A stretch of DNA of 64,000 nt, taken from assembly GCA_030180135.1 (NCBI GenBank), contig CM058231.1, positions 54,632,235 through 54,696,234 on the forward strand, written 5' to 3'. Below the pieces are notes generated by a model, which worked only from the letters and a program-made list of their open reading frames with translations, was not told where the DNA came from and did no database searches. Made by a program: the position numbers and the translations under genes. Shown here in pieces: positions 54,693 through 64,000 of this stretch (position 1 is its first letter; every line of letters begins with the position of its first letter). The DNA comes from Orychophragmus violaceus (lineage: Eukaryota > Streptophyta > Magnoliopsida > Brassicales > Brassicaceae).

Positions 54693-55509
54693 ATCTCCCA
54701 CTTGTACTGGAATCATCTATTCCTTTAATCCCTTTGTAGCTATATCTCAATCTAGCATAAGGCAAGCACTGTGTCATCCTTATTCAACCAGATTATGTTT
54801 ATCGAATCAAGATTTGTACTGATGAAAAACAAACGACTGACAATCACCTTGTTTGAGCGCGGCCACGCATTTCCAGTATCAAATCTTCGATAGGCCCAAA
54901 GATATTTAACTCCTGTTATATAGGAGGTACAAATCCCATCTCGTCCCATCCATGTCTCTTTCATATTTCATGATACGCCTAATCAGTGTCTTTATAATCA
55001 CCAGTTACGGCTGACGTTTGACAAAGTCAAGACGAACCAATCCATATAAGAGAGGACATGATGAACTCAGGTCTAAGAACTACTCTCTTTAGTCGTAATG
55101 AGAAACTCTTATGACACTCATATAACATCTTGTAGAGTTCTCATTAACGGGTCAAGTCCGATCATGTGTTCTCTAACACATATCTATGTGATTGACTTTA
55201 ATACACTTATTAATGACTCCATGAAACATGGTCATCAGTCACCTCACATACTAGTCTCACGTGGTTGTTAATGTCCCACGTTAACAACCTCGACCAGGGA
55301 CCATTATAATTTATGTCATTTATTGCTTATAGGGTTTCATGATCAAGTCACATACTTGATGGCCTATAAAATGTCATAAATTACTTTGGGACATTATATA
55401 CATTTAATTAACACAATTAAATAATGCTGAAACAATTTCATTAAAATAACATAACTATTATGTCTTTGTGAACATCATGTCATAATTAAAACAAATACAA
55501 CTCCCACTG

Positions 55510-56693
55510 AAATGAAGATCATATCTTAAGAAATCTAATGCCTATAGCAGTGGTATGAAACTCGTGCTTAGGCCTTGGGAGAGGCTTGGTCAGTGGATCA
55601 GCAACATTCTCATCCGTCGGGACTCTGCTGATCTTCACATCTCCTCTATTCACAATATCACGGATAAGGTGATATCTCCTTTCTATGTGTTTGGATTTCT
55701 GGTGTTATCTAGGTTCCTTTGCTTGCGCAATGGCTCCATTGTTGTCACAATACAGAGCCACTAGCTCAGAAATACTAGGAATCACACCAAGTTCAGTGAT
55801 GAACTTCTTGATCCAAACAGCCTCCTTTGCCGCTTCAGAAGCAGCGAGGTACTAAGCTTCAGTTGTGGAATCTGCTACAGTGTCCTGCTTGGAACTCTTC
55901 CAGCTGACTGCACCGCCATTCAGGCAGAAGATGTAACCAGATTGCGATCGGAAATCATCTTTGTCTGTCTGAAAACTTGCGTCTGTGTAACCACTTACTA
56001 CCAGCTCATCACTTCCTCCATACACCAAGAATTTATCCTTAGTATTTCTCAAATACTTCAGAATATTCTTGACTGCTGTCCAGTGACTTTCACCTGGATC
56101 CGATTGGTATCTACTCATCATGCTTAGAGCACAAGCAACATCTGGACGAGTACAGAGCATGGCATACATGATGGATCCCAACGCCGAGGCATAGGGAATC
56201 CGACTCATGCGATCTCGCTCAGCAGGTGTCTCAGGACACTGCTTCTTGCTGAGACTTATGCCATAAGACATTGGTATGAAGCCCTTCTTGGAATCTTGCA
56301 TTCTGAACCTGTGTAAGACTTTATCGATATAAGTGTCTTGACACAGTCCAATCAACTTGTTTAATCTATCTCTATAGATTCTTATTCCAAGAATATACGC
56401 GGCTTCTCCCATGTCTTTCATTGAAAAACAACTTCCGAGCCAAGTCTTAACACACTGTAACAACGGAACGTCATTTCCGAGAAGAAGTATGTCATCTACA
56501 TACAACACGATAAATGCAACTGCGCTCCCACTAGTCTTCTTGTAAACACATGGTTCTTCTTCGCTTCTGATTAAATCAAACTTTTTTACTGCTTCATCAA
56601 AACGAAGATTCCAACTCCGAGATGCTTGCTTCAATCCATAAATGGATCGATGAAGTTTGCATACTTTCCTAGCTGCATTTGGATCGATGAAAC
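55510..56693 (-). pseudogene. Copia D RT-RNase H, broken
   Basis: The open part 55852-56634 reads KQASRSWNLRFDEAVKKFDL, VLYVDDILLLGNDVPLLQC (catalytic YVDD), MKDMGEAAYILGIRIYRDRL, RIPYASALGSIMYAMLCTRP and SGYIFCLNGGAVSWKSSKQD. At 55851 a TAG replaces the Glu of the RNase H TTEAEY motif. The frame then continues to about 55540 (SEAAKEAVWI, LYCDNNGAIAQ). Upstream RT and integrase are displaced by copia E. Confidence 0.88.
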
Positions 56694-57371
56694 TGAAGGA
56701 TTATTGTGTTTGTTCAAGGTTTAATTCTCAATTACAACCTAACACAAATCCTTAAACAGATCTAGGTTCTCGTCAAATGAATCATAAAGCAAACCTGATC
56801 ACTACCTTTCAGATTGCAGCGGATGATGGATGGTAATGATGAGATCAACTAGAACAGATGGTAACACCTATTCCTCCTCGAGTATCCACACTCTTACAAG
56901 CACGGGACGGCTGCTAGACCAAAGATGTGGAAGATCAGAGAGAGAGAGATTTGAGAGAGAGAGAGAGAGCGGCCAAGGAAAAAAAATCGCAAGAAGCTTG
57001 GCTTCCTTAGGGTTTTCTGATTCTCTTATATCTCATTAATGGGCCCAAGTCATTAGACTAATGGCTCATTAATCTTTTGGGCCCAAAACACAAATCAGAC
57101 AAAAAACCTGTATTTTGTCTGGCCCAAAACTCTGATCCAATACAGTAAATGCCATTGCATCTTACCGTATTATTTCCATTTAACTTTCCCGTTAGCTATG
57201 GTGTGTGACCCTTCGGGATCATACAATACTGGTAATAAGTCCTAAACTTATAGATCATGAGCGGACTCTAGCAAGCCATCATGATCACCCAGTATTTATG
57301 ACTTATGTCTGATCTCGACACTTATCATACTTTCTAGAGATAGTACGGTAGATTTCAGGACATTCCCAACA
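56694..57371 (-). repeat. 3' LTR of copia E
   Basis: TGAAGGATTATTG … ACATTCCCAACA, 678 bp. (GA)n run at 56936-56971. No CGATCG pair. Confidence 0.9.
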
Positions 57372-58249
57372 ATCTCCCACTTGTACTGGAATTCTACAAA
57401 GGACATTCCCAACAATCTTCCGATTGTACTGGAATCCTACATTCCCTAGTCCTTTTGTCTCAATATCTCGATCTGGCATAAGGCAAGATACGTGTCATCC
57501 TTATATAGCCAGACCATGTTTATCGGACCAGATTTGATACTGACAATGCAAACGACTTGGGCAAGTCCGTTTGGGAATGACCATTCTCTTACCAGCTATC
57601 AATTCTCCGATTGGCCTAGAGATATTACCTCCGTTAAACGGCAGGGACATATCCCGTCTTGTTCCATCACTATGAACTACACAATTCATAATACACCCAA
57701 CCAAGGTCCGTATAGCTCCCAGTTACGAAACAGCGTTAGACAATGATCAAAGCGCATTACTCCATGCGCAGCCACATGCATGCGAACTCAGGTCTAAGGA
57801 CTATACTCTATAGTCGTATATGAGAACTTCTTATGACACAGATATTAATATCTTGCAGAGTTCTCATCAGCGGGCCATGTCCGGTCATATGCTCCCCTAC
57901 ATATACCTATGTGTCGACTTTGATGCCGCGCATCTATGACCCCTCGAAACCTGGTCATAAGTCTCAACACAATCTAGTCTCAACAGGTTGTTGTTGTTCC
58001 AATTTCAACAACCTTCGACTATGGACACTATAATTTATGTCACTTCGTTAAATATGGGGTTTCAGGATCAAGTCTACTCATGTACTTCGATGGCCCATAT
58101 ATAATGACATGAATTATTTTGGAACGATTAATTTATATCACAGTTAAAATAATCCAGAAATAAAAATTTCATTAACATTTATAAATGTTTACATGAACCA
58201 ATCAAAATAACTAAAACAAAAGCCCTCACAACTCCCACTCAAAAAGAGA
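57372..58249 (-). other. Copia E 3' untranslated region
   Basis: No gene. It contains the second copy of the 43-bp LTR-end/purine-tract duplication (57401-57443). It is collinear with 6689-7470 of copia A. Confidence 0.75.
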
Positions 58250-60818
58250 TTACATTTGAATATCTCTAATTCCTACAGCAGAAGTATGCAACTCGTGCTT
58301 AGGTCTCGGGAGTGGCTTTGTCAACGGGTCAGCCACGTTCTCATCAGTGTGAACTCTGCTGACCATCACTTCGCCTCTATTCACTATCTCACGAATGAGA
58401 TGATACCTTCTCATAATGTGTTTGGATTTCTGATGATGTCTCGGTTCCTTAGCTTGAGAAATTGCACCATTGTTGTCACAATACAGTGCCAGTGGCTCAG
58501 CAGCTTTTGGGAATACACCGAGTTCAATCATGAAGTTCCTAATCCAAACTCCTTCTTTCGCAGCTTCTGAAGCAGCGATGTATTCAGCCTCAGTTGTGGA
58601 ATCTGCCACGGTGCTCTGCTTGGAACTCTTCCAACTTACTGCACCGCCATTCAGACAGAAGATGTAGCCAGACTGTGACCGGAAATCATCCTTATCTGTC
58701 TGAAAACTTGCATCTGTGAATCCACTGATTTCAAGCACTTCACTTCCTCCGTAAACCAAGAACTTATCCTTAGTATTTCTCAAATACTTCAGGATATTCT
58801 TTACGGCAATCCAGTGACTCTCACCTGGATTAGACTGGTACCTACTCGTCATGCTCAGTGCATAAGCAACATCAGGACGAGTACAGATCATGGCATACAT
58901 GATAGACCCTATAGCCGAAGCATAAGGGATCCTACTCATGCGCTTAAGCTCATCAGGTGTTTTAGGACACTGATCCTTGCTTAGTGTAGCACCATGTATC
59001 ATTGGCGTGAATCCCTTCTTGGAATTTTCCATTCCGAATCGATGCAGAACTTTGTCTATGTAGGAATCTTGACAAAGTCCAATCGACCTTTTAGATCTAT
59101 CTCTAAAGATTCGGATTCCAAGAACATACGCGGCTTCACCCATGTCCTTCATGGAAAAACAACTTCCCAGCCAGTCTTTAACAGACTTCAGCATTGGAAT
59201 ATCATTTCCAATAAGCAATATGTCATCGACATATAGGATAAGAAACGCCACTTTGCTCCCACTAGTTTTCTTATACACACATTGTTCTTCCTCGTTTCTG
59301 ATGAAGTCAAAGTTCTTTATTGCCTCATCAAAACGAAGATTCCAACTCCTCGATGCTTGCTTCAATCCATAAATGGATTTATGAAGCTTGCATACTTTCC
59401 CAGCATTCTTAGGATCAATGTAACCGTCAGGTTGTGTCATGTACACATCCTCTTCCAAGATTCCATTCAGGAAGGCGGTTTTCACATCCATCTGCCAAAT
59501 CTCATAGTCAAAATGAGCTGCAGTCGCTAGGAGAATCCGAATTGATTTCATCATTGCCACTGGTGAATAGGTTTCATCATAGTCTATACCATGAATTTGC
59601 TTGAAACCTTTTGCCACCAACCTGGCCTTGTAAATCTGGACATTTCCATCCATGTCAATCTTCTTCTTGAAGATCCATTTACACTCGATGGCTTTTGCAC
59701 CAGCGGGTAAATCAACCAGTGAAAACACTCGGTTAGCAGACATGGAGTCCATCTCGGATTCAGTGGCTTCACGCCACTTTAAGGAGTCAGGGCCCATCAT
59801 GGCTTCTTCAAAGTTCGAGGGTTCATCACCGTCAATGATCAAAAGATCATGGCAATTAGTCACAAGGAATCCCTGATATCTATCAGGTTCCTGACGGATC
59901 CTTCCGGATCTTCGAACTTCAGGTACTGCAGGTTCAGGTTCTATTACAACTTCATGTAATTCATCATGCTGTTCAACCTCATTAGGTTGAACAGGTTCCT
60001 GTCCTTCTTGAATTTCATCAAGTTGTACCTTACTCCCACTATCTTTTCTAGAGAGAAACTCCCTTTCAAGAAAAGTGCAATCCCGAGCAACAAAGATTTT
60101 GTTCTCGGATCGCAGATAGAAGTAATAAGCCTTGGTATCCTTAGGATAACCAATGAAGTAGCATTTGTCAGATTTTGGTGTAAGCTTGTCTGAGATTAAT
60201 CTTTTGACATAGGCTTCACAACCCCAAATTCTGAGAAAAGACACTGCTGGAGCTTTTCCAGTCCATATCTCATATGGTGTCTTTGCTACTGCCTTTGATG
60301 GCACTCTGTTCAGTGTGAACGTTGCGGTGAGCAAAGCATATCCCCAAAGGGATATAGGAAGGTCTGTGTGACTCATCATGGATCGGACCATATCTAACAA
60401 TGTCCGATTCCTTCTCTCAGACACACCATTCCACTGAGGTGTTCCAGGAGGTGTGAGTTGGGAGATGATCCCACACTCACTCAGATGATCACGGAATTCC
60501 TGGCTCAAGTATTCTCCTCCTCGGTCCGACCGAAGAGCCTTAATACTTTTACCAAGCTGGTTCTGTACTTCATTCTGGAATTCTTTGAACTTTTCAAAGG
60601 TTTCCGACTTATGTTTCATCAAGTAGACATATCCATATCTACTGAAATCATCAGTGAATGTAATGAAGTACTGAAAGTTTCCTCTAGCACTTGTGGACAT
60701 TGGGCCACACACGTCAGTATGTATCAGGCCCAATAGTTCACTGGCCCTTTCTGTGGGTTTATTGAAAGGGGCCCGTGTCATTTTGCCCATTAGGCAAGAT
60801 TCGCATTGCTCACAAGAC
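58250..60818 (-). CDS. Copia E integrase-reverse transcriptase-RNase H, open but 5'-truncated
   Basis: The frame is uninterrupted for 859 codons, but its apparent start (60829) and first four residues come from the Athila2 LTR; copia sequence begins at SCEQCESCLMGKMTRAPF, the integrase zinc-finger end. Counting from that Met, the integrase triad is D39 (HTDVCGPM), D102 (RSDRGGEY) and E138 (NGVSERRNRT), a DD35E spacing. RT runs from about residue 370 (SLVDLPAGAKAIECKWIFKK) with WQMDVKTAFLNGILEEDVYM and catalytic YVDD at 533-536. RNase H covers about 670-859 (SGFTDASFQTDKDDFRSQSG, VADSTTEAEYIAASEA, LYCDNNGAISQ, HHQKSKHIMRRYHLI). Gag, protease and the first integrase cysteines lie beyond Athila2. 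All catalytic residues are intact, so E was probably active recently. Confidence 0.9.
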
Positions 60819-62014
60819 TGATATATCATGGTTTTTACCCACTTTATACCATGATATAGTTGTGTTTTTAGAGTCTTTTGTATTAGTTTAGAGTCTTTTA
60901 CAGGTTAAATCAGGTTTGGAGCTAATTGGAGATATATGGAGCATTTTGGGCATTTTGGGACGTTTTGGCCGAGAGCTTTATTCACTGTTCGATTATTTGA
61001 TGTTGCATCGATCGACACGCATTGTGCATCGGTCGATGCAGTCGCGAGATGGGCCGTACGCGTCGGCGTAACAAGTATTGAAGATTTGCAAAGAAGCCCA
61101 AGATACTTTCAGTATTTACACAGAAGCCCCAGCCGAGATTATGCCTATATATACTAGTTTTTGGTGTTTAATTTAGATACGCTTTGATACTTAGAGCTAA
61201 GAGATTTTTAGAGCTTTTGGGGCTGATCTTTTTTCCTTGTATTGATTTATTTTGGAGAAGATTTCGAACCCCTTTGATATTTTAATTTCTTATATGCAAT
61301 CTATTTATTCTATGATTATGTTTTCATCAATCATGTCTGAGTAGATCCATAGTTGAGTTTAGGGTTTCTCATTAGGGTTTGATGACTTGCTAGACTTGTT
61401 TAATTCAGTTGGGATTCATATGATTAGAATGTTCTTCAAACTAAATTGTGCTTAAAGCTAGTTCTAACCTGATCAATTAGAATCTAGATCCTAGGTTACT
61501 AAATACGTCACGAGAGTGGGGTTTAGGAATCTGAACTATTTAGGTTGAGCAATTGAATTATTCGCAAAGAGATTTGGTTTAGTTTAATTGTGAACATATC
61601 GAACTTGAACTTAATGCTAGTTTAATTTGTTAGTAATTGCAAAGAGATTTGGATTACTGCACTTAGACTTAGAGAGTTTTCGCAAAGAGATTTGGTTAAT
61701 TCTATTTTCGTGATTTGAGTTCTAGAACTGAGTTTAATTTGATCCTGACTGATTAACTTGTCTGCTTGTCTGATTTCCTGAGAATACCCTAGGCTTGACG
61801 CTTTTAGTTTATTGCTTACAAACCGATTTCCTGCTACTGTTTACTTTCTTGCACCGCAATTCATTACAATCACTACTTGCTTATTTCTAGTATTAATTCC
61901 TACGGTTTGATTCTCTTGAGACCAAGTGTCCCTGTGGATTCGATAACCCTATATACTACATTGACTATACTGTGCACTTGCAGTTTAGAATAGGGATCAA
62001 AACTCGACCTATCA
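60819..62014 (+). repeat. 5' LTR of Athila2
   Basis: 1196 bp, TGATATATCATGG … CTCGACCTATCA. Related to the Athila1 LTR but a different subfamily. CGATCG/CGGTCG pair at 61003-61044. Confidence 0.92.
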
Positions 62015-62020
62015 AGTTTT

Positions 62021-62038
62021 TGGCGCCGTTGCCGGGGA
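62021..62038 (+). other. Primer-binding site of Athila2
   Basis: TGGCGCCGTTGCCGGGGA, the standard Athila site. Confidence 0.97.
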
Positions 62039-62178
62039 CTTTTTGAGTCTTCGATAGGACCGAACTTAGGGTTTTACTAGAAATTCTTCGTTTTGTTTTT
62101 TTTGCTTTTCGTTTTTGTTTTATTTTGATTTTACTGATTCTTTTCTCTGATTCTTTCTGTCGCAGGTACCGAAATCGC

Positions 62179-62272
62179 CTTGCGTCGACCGTTGCACATC
62201 TTGCGTCGATCGACACTAGGCGATTCTGAGATTGAACCGATCGTTGCACTGATAGCATCGATCGTTGCTGGA
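62179..62272. repeat. Two CGATCG pairs in the Athila2 leader
   Basis: gcgtcgaccgttgcac/gcgtcgatcgacac and accgatcgttgcac/gcatcgatcgttgc; both pairs have 21-bp centre spacing. They are at the same position as the pairs at 5699-5785 in Athila1. Confidence 0.9.
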
Positions 62273-62288
62273 CGATTACAGACAGTTT

Positions 62289-64000
62289 ATGCCAACGCAG
62301 AACACTAGAAGTAATCCGAACTCGAGCTTGGTTAATCTCAATCTAGAGGAACTTGGACGTCTAGAAAGGACAATCAGAAGAGAAAAGAGAGAGAGAATGG
62401 TACGAGAACGCTTGATCTTGATACCAGATGCTGATGGAACCCTGAGGGATCCAGAGAACAATCCTTACAATGCTGCTGGGCATAGGATTGATGCTGAGGG
62501 ACGAGTGATCCCTGATGAAGCTGAGCCACTGGGCCAGATGGTTGTCCGTGAAAGGACATTAGCTGATTACAACAGACCTGACGAGTTTCATGCGAACCGA
62601 GCAGCTTTAGTGCTTCCTGCCTTTGAGAGGAACGACTTTGAGGTAAAGACTATCTACTACCAACTGATGAGGCAGATTTCTTTTCATGGTCTTCAATCAG
62701 AGCAGCCTATGGATCACATAGACAAGTTTGAGGACATAGTTACTGGTATGAAATACGATGGAGTTTGCCAGGACTATCTGTTCCTTAAGCTATTTCCGCA
62801 CAGTCTTGCTGGAGACGCTAGTGCATGGCTGAGACAACTGGCACCTGGTCAGTATACTACTTGGGCAGCCTTAAAGAGTGAGTTCCTGCGTCATTTCTAT
62901 GACAATGCACGTTCAGACCAATCTAGACAGGACATACTTACTTTCTCCCAAGGAGTTGTGGAGCCTTTAAAGACTGCCTGGATGAGATTTAAGCAGTATC
63001 AGCGTGACTGTCCGCACCATGGATTCACTGAAGTTCAGCTGATTGGTATCTTCTTCAGAGGAATAGATCTTCCGTATCAGCAGGCGCTGGATAATTCTAG
63101 TGATGCCAACTTCAACACCAGGACTCCTACACAGGCTAAGCAGTTAATTGAGAATTTGATTAGCAGCAATAGTTGCAAGACTATGGATGAGAGGAGAAAG
63201 AAGCCTAGTGGAAGTGTTGATAAATCAGAGATGGCTGAATTAAGATCCAGGGTGGACAAAATCTACACTCTTCTAAGTGAGAAGAAAGCTGTCCATTTTG
63301 CTCAAGAAGTAGAAGTGATTCAGACTGAGAAGGACACTCAGGGAGAAGATGTGAATTACATCGGAGGATCTGGTTTCCAAGGAAACAGATTTGGATATCA
63401 ATCTGGAAACAGATTTTCTGGTGGAGGACAGACCAATAGTTCTCAGAGAGCCTACGGATCTGATTTTGAAGCTAAGATGGCAGCAATGATGGACAAGCTA
63501 CTGGAAGGACAGATTAAGAGTACCGCAGACATACACAAGAGAATAGATACAGTCCATAAGGAGCTAGATGGGAAGATTGATTGTCTAAGTACACATATGA
63601 AGGAGCTTGATGCTAAGGTTGCGAGAACTGCTGGACATGCTCAGAGGGAAAATGGATATCTTCCAGGAAGAACAGACACTAATCCCAAATACCAATGCAA
63701 TGCAGTGACTTTGAGAAGTGGTAAGGAACTGTTACCCAACCAGAACAGGCAGCTGAGCGTTGAAGAACTCACAGAAATTGAAGAGTTGGAAGATGAAATC
63801 CGTGACATTCGCGATGCATCGATCGATGCTACAAAGCAACGGTCGACGCAAAGCGATAACAAAGAAGCTGATGTCGCGAAGTCACCCAGCAACGATCGAC
63901 ACAAATCTAGTAACGATCGTTGCAAGACGACTGCCGAGAATGAAAAGCCAGAGGAATCAAAGCAATCGACAGAGAAGGTGTACAAGCCTAAAGTACCCTA
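62289..64000 (+). CDS. Athila2 Gag, open, continues beyond the window
   Basis: MPTQNTRSNPNSSLVNLNLE starts after the leader; no stop is met in 570 codons. The retrotransposon gag domain spans about residues 95-260: RTLADYNRPDEFHANRAAL, MDHIDKFEDIVTGMKYDGV, LAGDASAWLRQLAPGQYTTW, LKSEFLRHFYDNARSDQSRQ and DCPHHGFTEVQLIGIFFRGI. Then come NYIGGSGFQGNRFGYQSGNR, a coiled coil around residues 395-450 (MAAMMDKLLEGQIKSTADIH) and CNAVTLRSGKELLP, the usual lead-in to the protease region. The last 60 codons include CGATCG pairs translated as DASIDATKQRSTQ and SNDRHKSSNDRCK. Gag would assemble the particle. It is the intact reference for the broken Athila1 gag. Confidence 0.92.
   Translation, partial: MPTQNTRSNPNSSLVNLNLEELGRLERTIRREKRERMVRERLILIPDADGTLRDPENNPYNAAGHRIDAEGRVIPDEAEPLGQMVVRERTLADYNRPDEFHANRAALVLPAFERNDFEVKTIYYQLMRQISFHGLQSEQPMDHIDKFEDIVTGMKYDGVCQDYLFLKLFPHSLAGDASAWLRQLAPGQYTTWAALKSEFLRHFYDNARSDQSRQDILTFSQGVVEPLKTAWMRFKQYQRDCPHHGFTEVQLIGIFFRGIDLPYQQALDNSSDANFNTRTPTQAKQLIENLISSNSCKTMDERRKKPSGSVDKSEMAELRSRVDKIYTLLSEKKAVHFAQEVEVIQTEKDTQGEDVNYIGGSGFQGNRFGYQSGNRFSGGGQTNSSQRAYGSDFEAKMAAMMDKLLEGQIKSTADIHKRIDTVHKELDGKIDCLSTHMKELDAKVARTAGHAQRENGYLPGRTDTNPKYQCNAVTLRSGKELLPNQNRQLSVEELTEIEELEDEIRDIRDASIDATKQRSTQSDNKEADVAKSPSNDRHKSSNDRCKTTAENEKPEESKQSTEKVYKPKVP
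63813..63932. repeat. CGATCG pairs inside Athila2 gag
   Basis: gcatcgatcgatgc/gcaacggtcgacgc (20 bp apart) and gcaacgatcgacac/gtaacgatcgttgc (21 bp apart). They keep the gag frame open in a poorly conserved hinge. Confidence 0.88.

Larger units (their letters stand above)
54025..56693 (-). mobile_element. Copia element D, left part, cut by copia E
   Basis: LTR (54025-54692), purine tract (caatctcccacttgt, reverse strand) and the 3' portion of pol on the minus strand. The element is interrupted at 56693 in RT, directly before FIDPNAARKVCKLHRS would continue. Its gag and 5' LTR lie beyond the window. It is related to copia A, B and E but is a separate subfamily. Confidence 0.85.
56694..60818 (-). 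mobile_element. Copia element E, left part, with intact pol frame, cut by Athila2
   Basis: LTR 56694-57371, duplicated LTR-end/purine tract (57358-57443), 3' untranslated region, then an open integrase-RT-RNase H frame. Athila2 interrupts it at 60818. The LTR and the adjoining 0.8 kb are nearly identical to copia A. It is the best local candidate for an autonomous relative of the gag-only elements. Confidence 0.9.
60819..64000 (+). mobile_element. Athila2: Ty3/gypsy Athila element, 5' part
   Basis: 5' LTR 60819-62014, canonical primer site, leader with motif pairs, and an open gag that runs off the window. AAGAC at 60814-60818 should be its left target duplication; the right end is outside. 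It is inserted into copia E integrase. Confidence 0.92.

Noticed and set aside
60819..60829. Met at 60829 as the start of copia E pol
   Set aside because: It lies in the Athila2 LTR; the true protein began in gag on the far side of Athila2.

Overview
This window is a stretch of plant nuclear heterochromatin made almost entirely of transposable elements. It probably comes from a crucifer (Brassicaceae). The pointers are Athila-type Ty3/gypsy elements with the tRNA-Asp-like primer site TGGCGCCGTTGCCGGGGA, an ATHILA ORF-1-like (envelope-position) gene, Ty1/copia elements primed by initiator tRNA-Met (TGGTATCAGAGC), and CACTA (En/Spm) relics with TTAACGACG-type subterminal repeats. I see no intact ordinary host gene, no tRNA or rRNA gene, no CRISPR array and no bacterial signals.

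Left half, a nested stack. An old Athila-like element (reverse transcriptase piece 1-272, RNase H 28129-28425, broken ORF-1-like gene 28597-29905) was split by a minus-strand copia element F (273-28128). F's gag was split by plus-strand Athila1 (4353-27087, both 1205-bp LTRs, perfect GAATG duplication). Athila1 carries gag-protease and the ORF-1-like gene but no reverse transcriptase or integrase. Athila1 was itself hit twice by related minus-strand copia elements: A (6025-12928, in gag) and B (17817-25078, after the ORF-1-like gene). B is very young, with two LTR differences in 673 bp. A and B both keep an open gag but share the same decayed pol region, as expected for a gag-only family moved in trans. 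A small inversion with deletions sits at the right end of A.

Middle. 29913-36915 is a mosaic of CACTA remains: a DUF4216 piece, a small stand-alone transposase-associated ORF split by a solo Athila LTR, and a TNPA-like/Transposase_24 pseudogene. 38600-42720 holds an LTR and gag start of one Ty3/gypsy element and a truncated minus-strand pol of another. 42721-44525 is AT-rich with unrecognised broken coding traces.

Right half. A Sirevirus-type copia element C (44526-53680) has both LTRs, a multi-knuckle gag, broken pol and an extra 3' (envelope-position) gene with a convincing 75-bp intron. A second nest follows: copia D (from 54025) is split by copia E (from 56694, intact integrase-RT-RNase H frame), which is split by Athila2 (60819 to the window end, open gag).

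The most unusual signal is a paired palindrome. Two CGATCG-centred sites lie 20-21 bp apart, flanked by TTGCA/ATGCA/CACA. The pair recurs in LTRs, leaders, spacers and inside gag frames of elements from both the gypsy and copia superfamilies.
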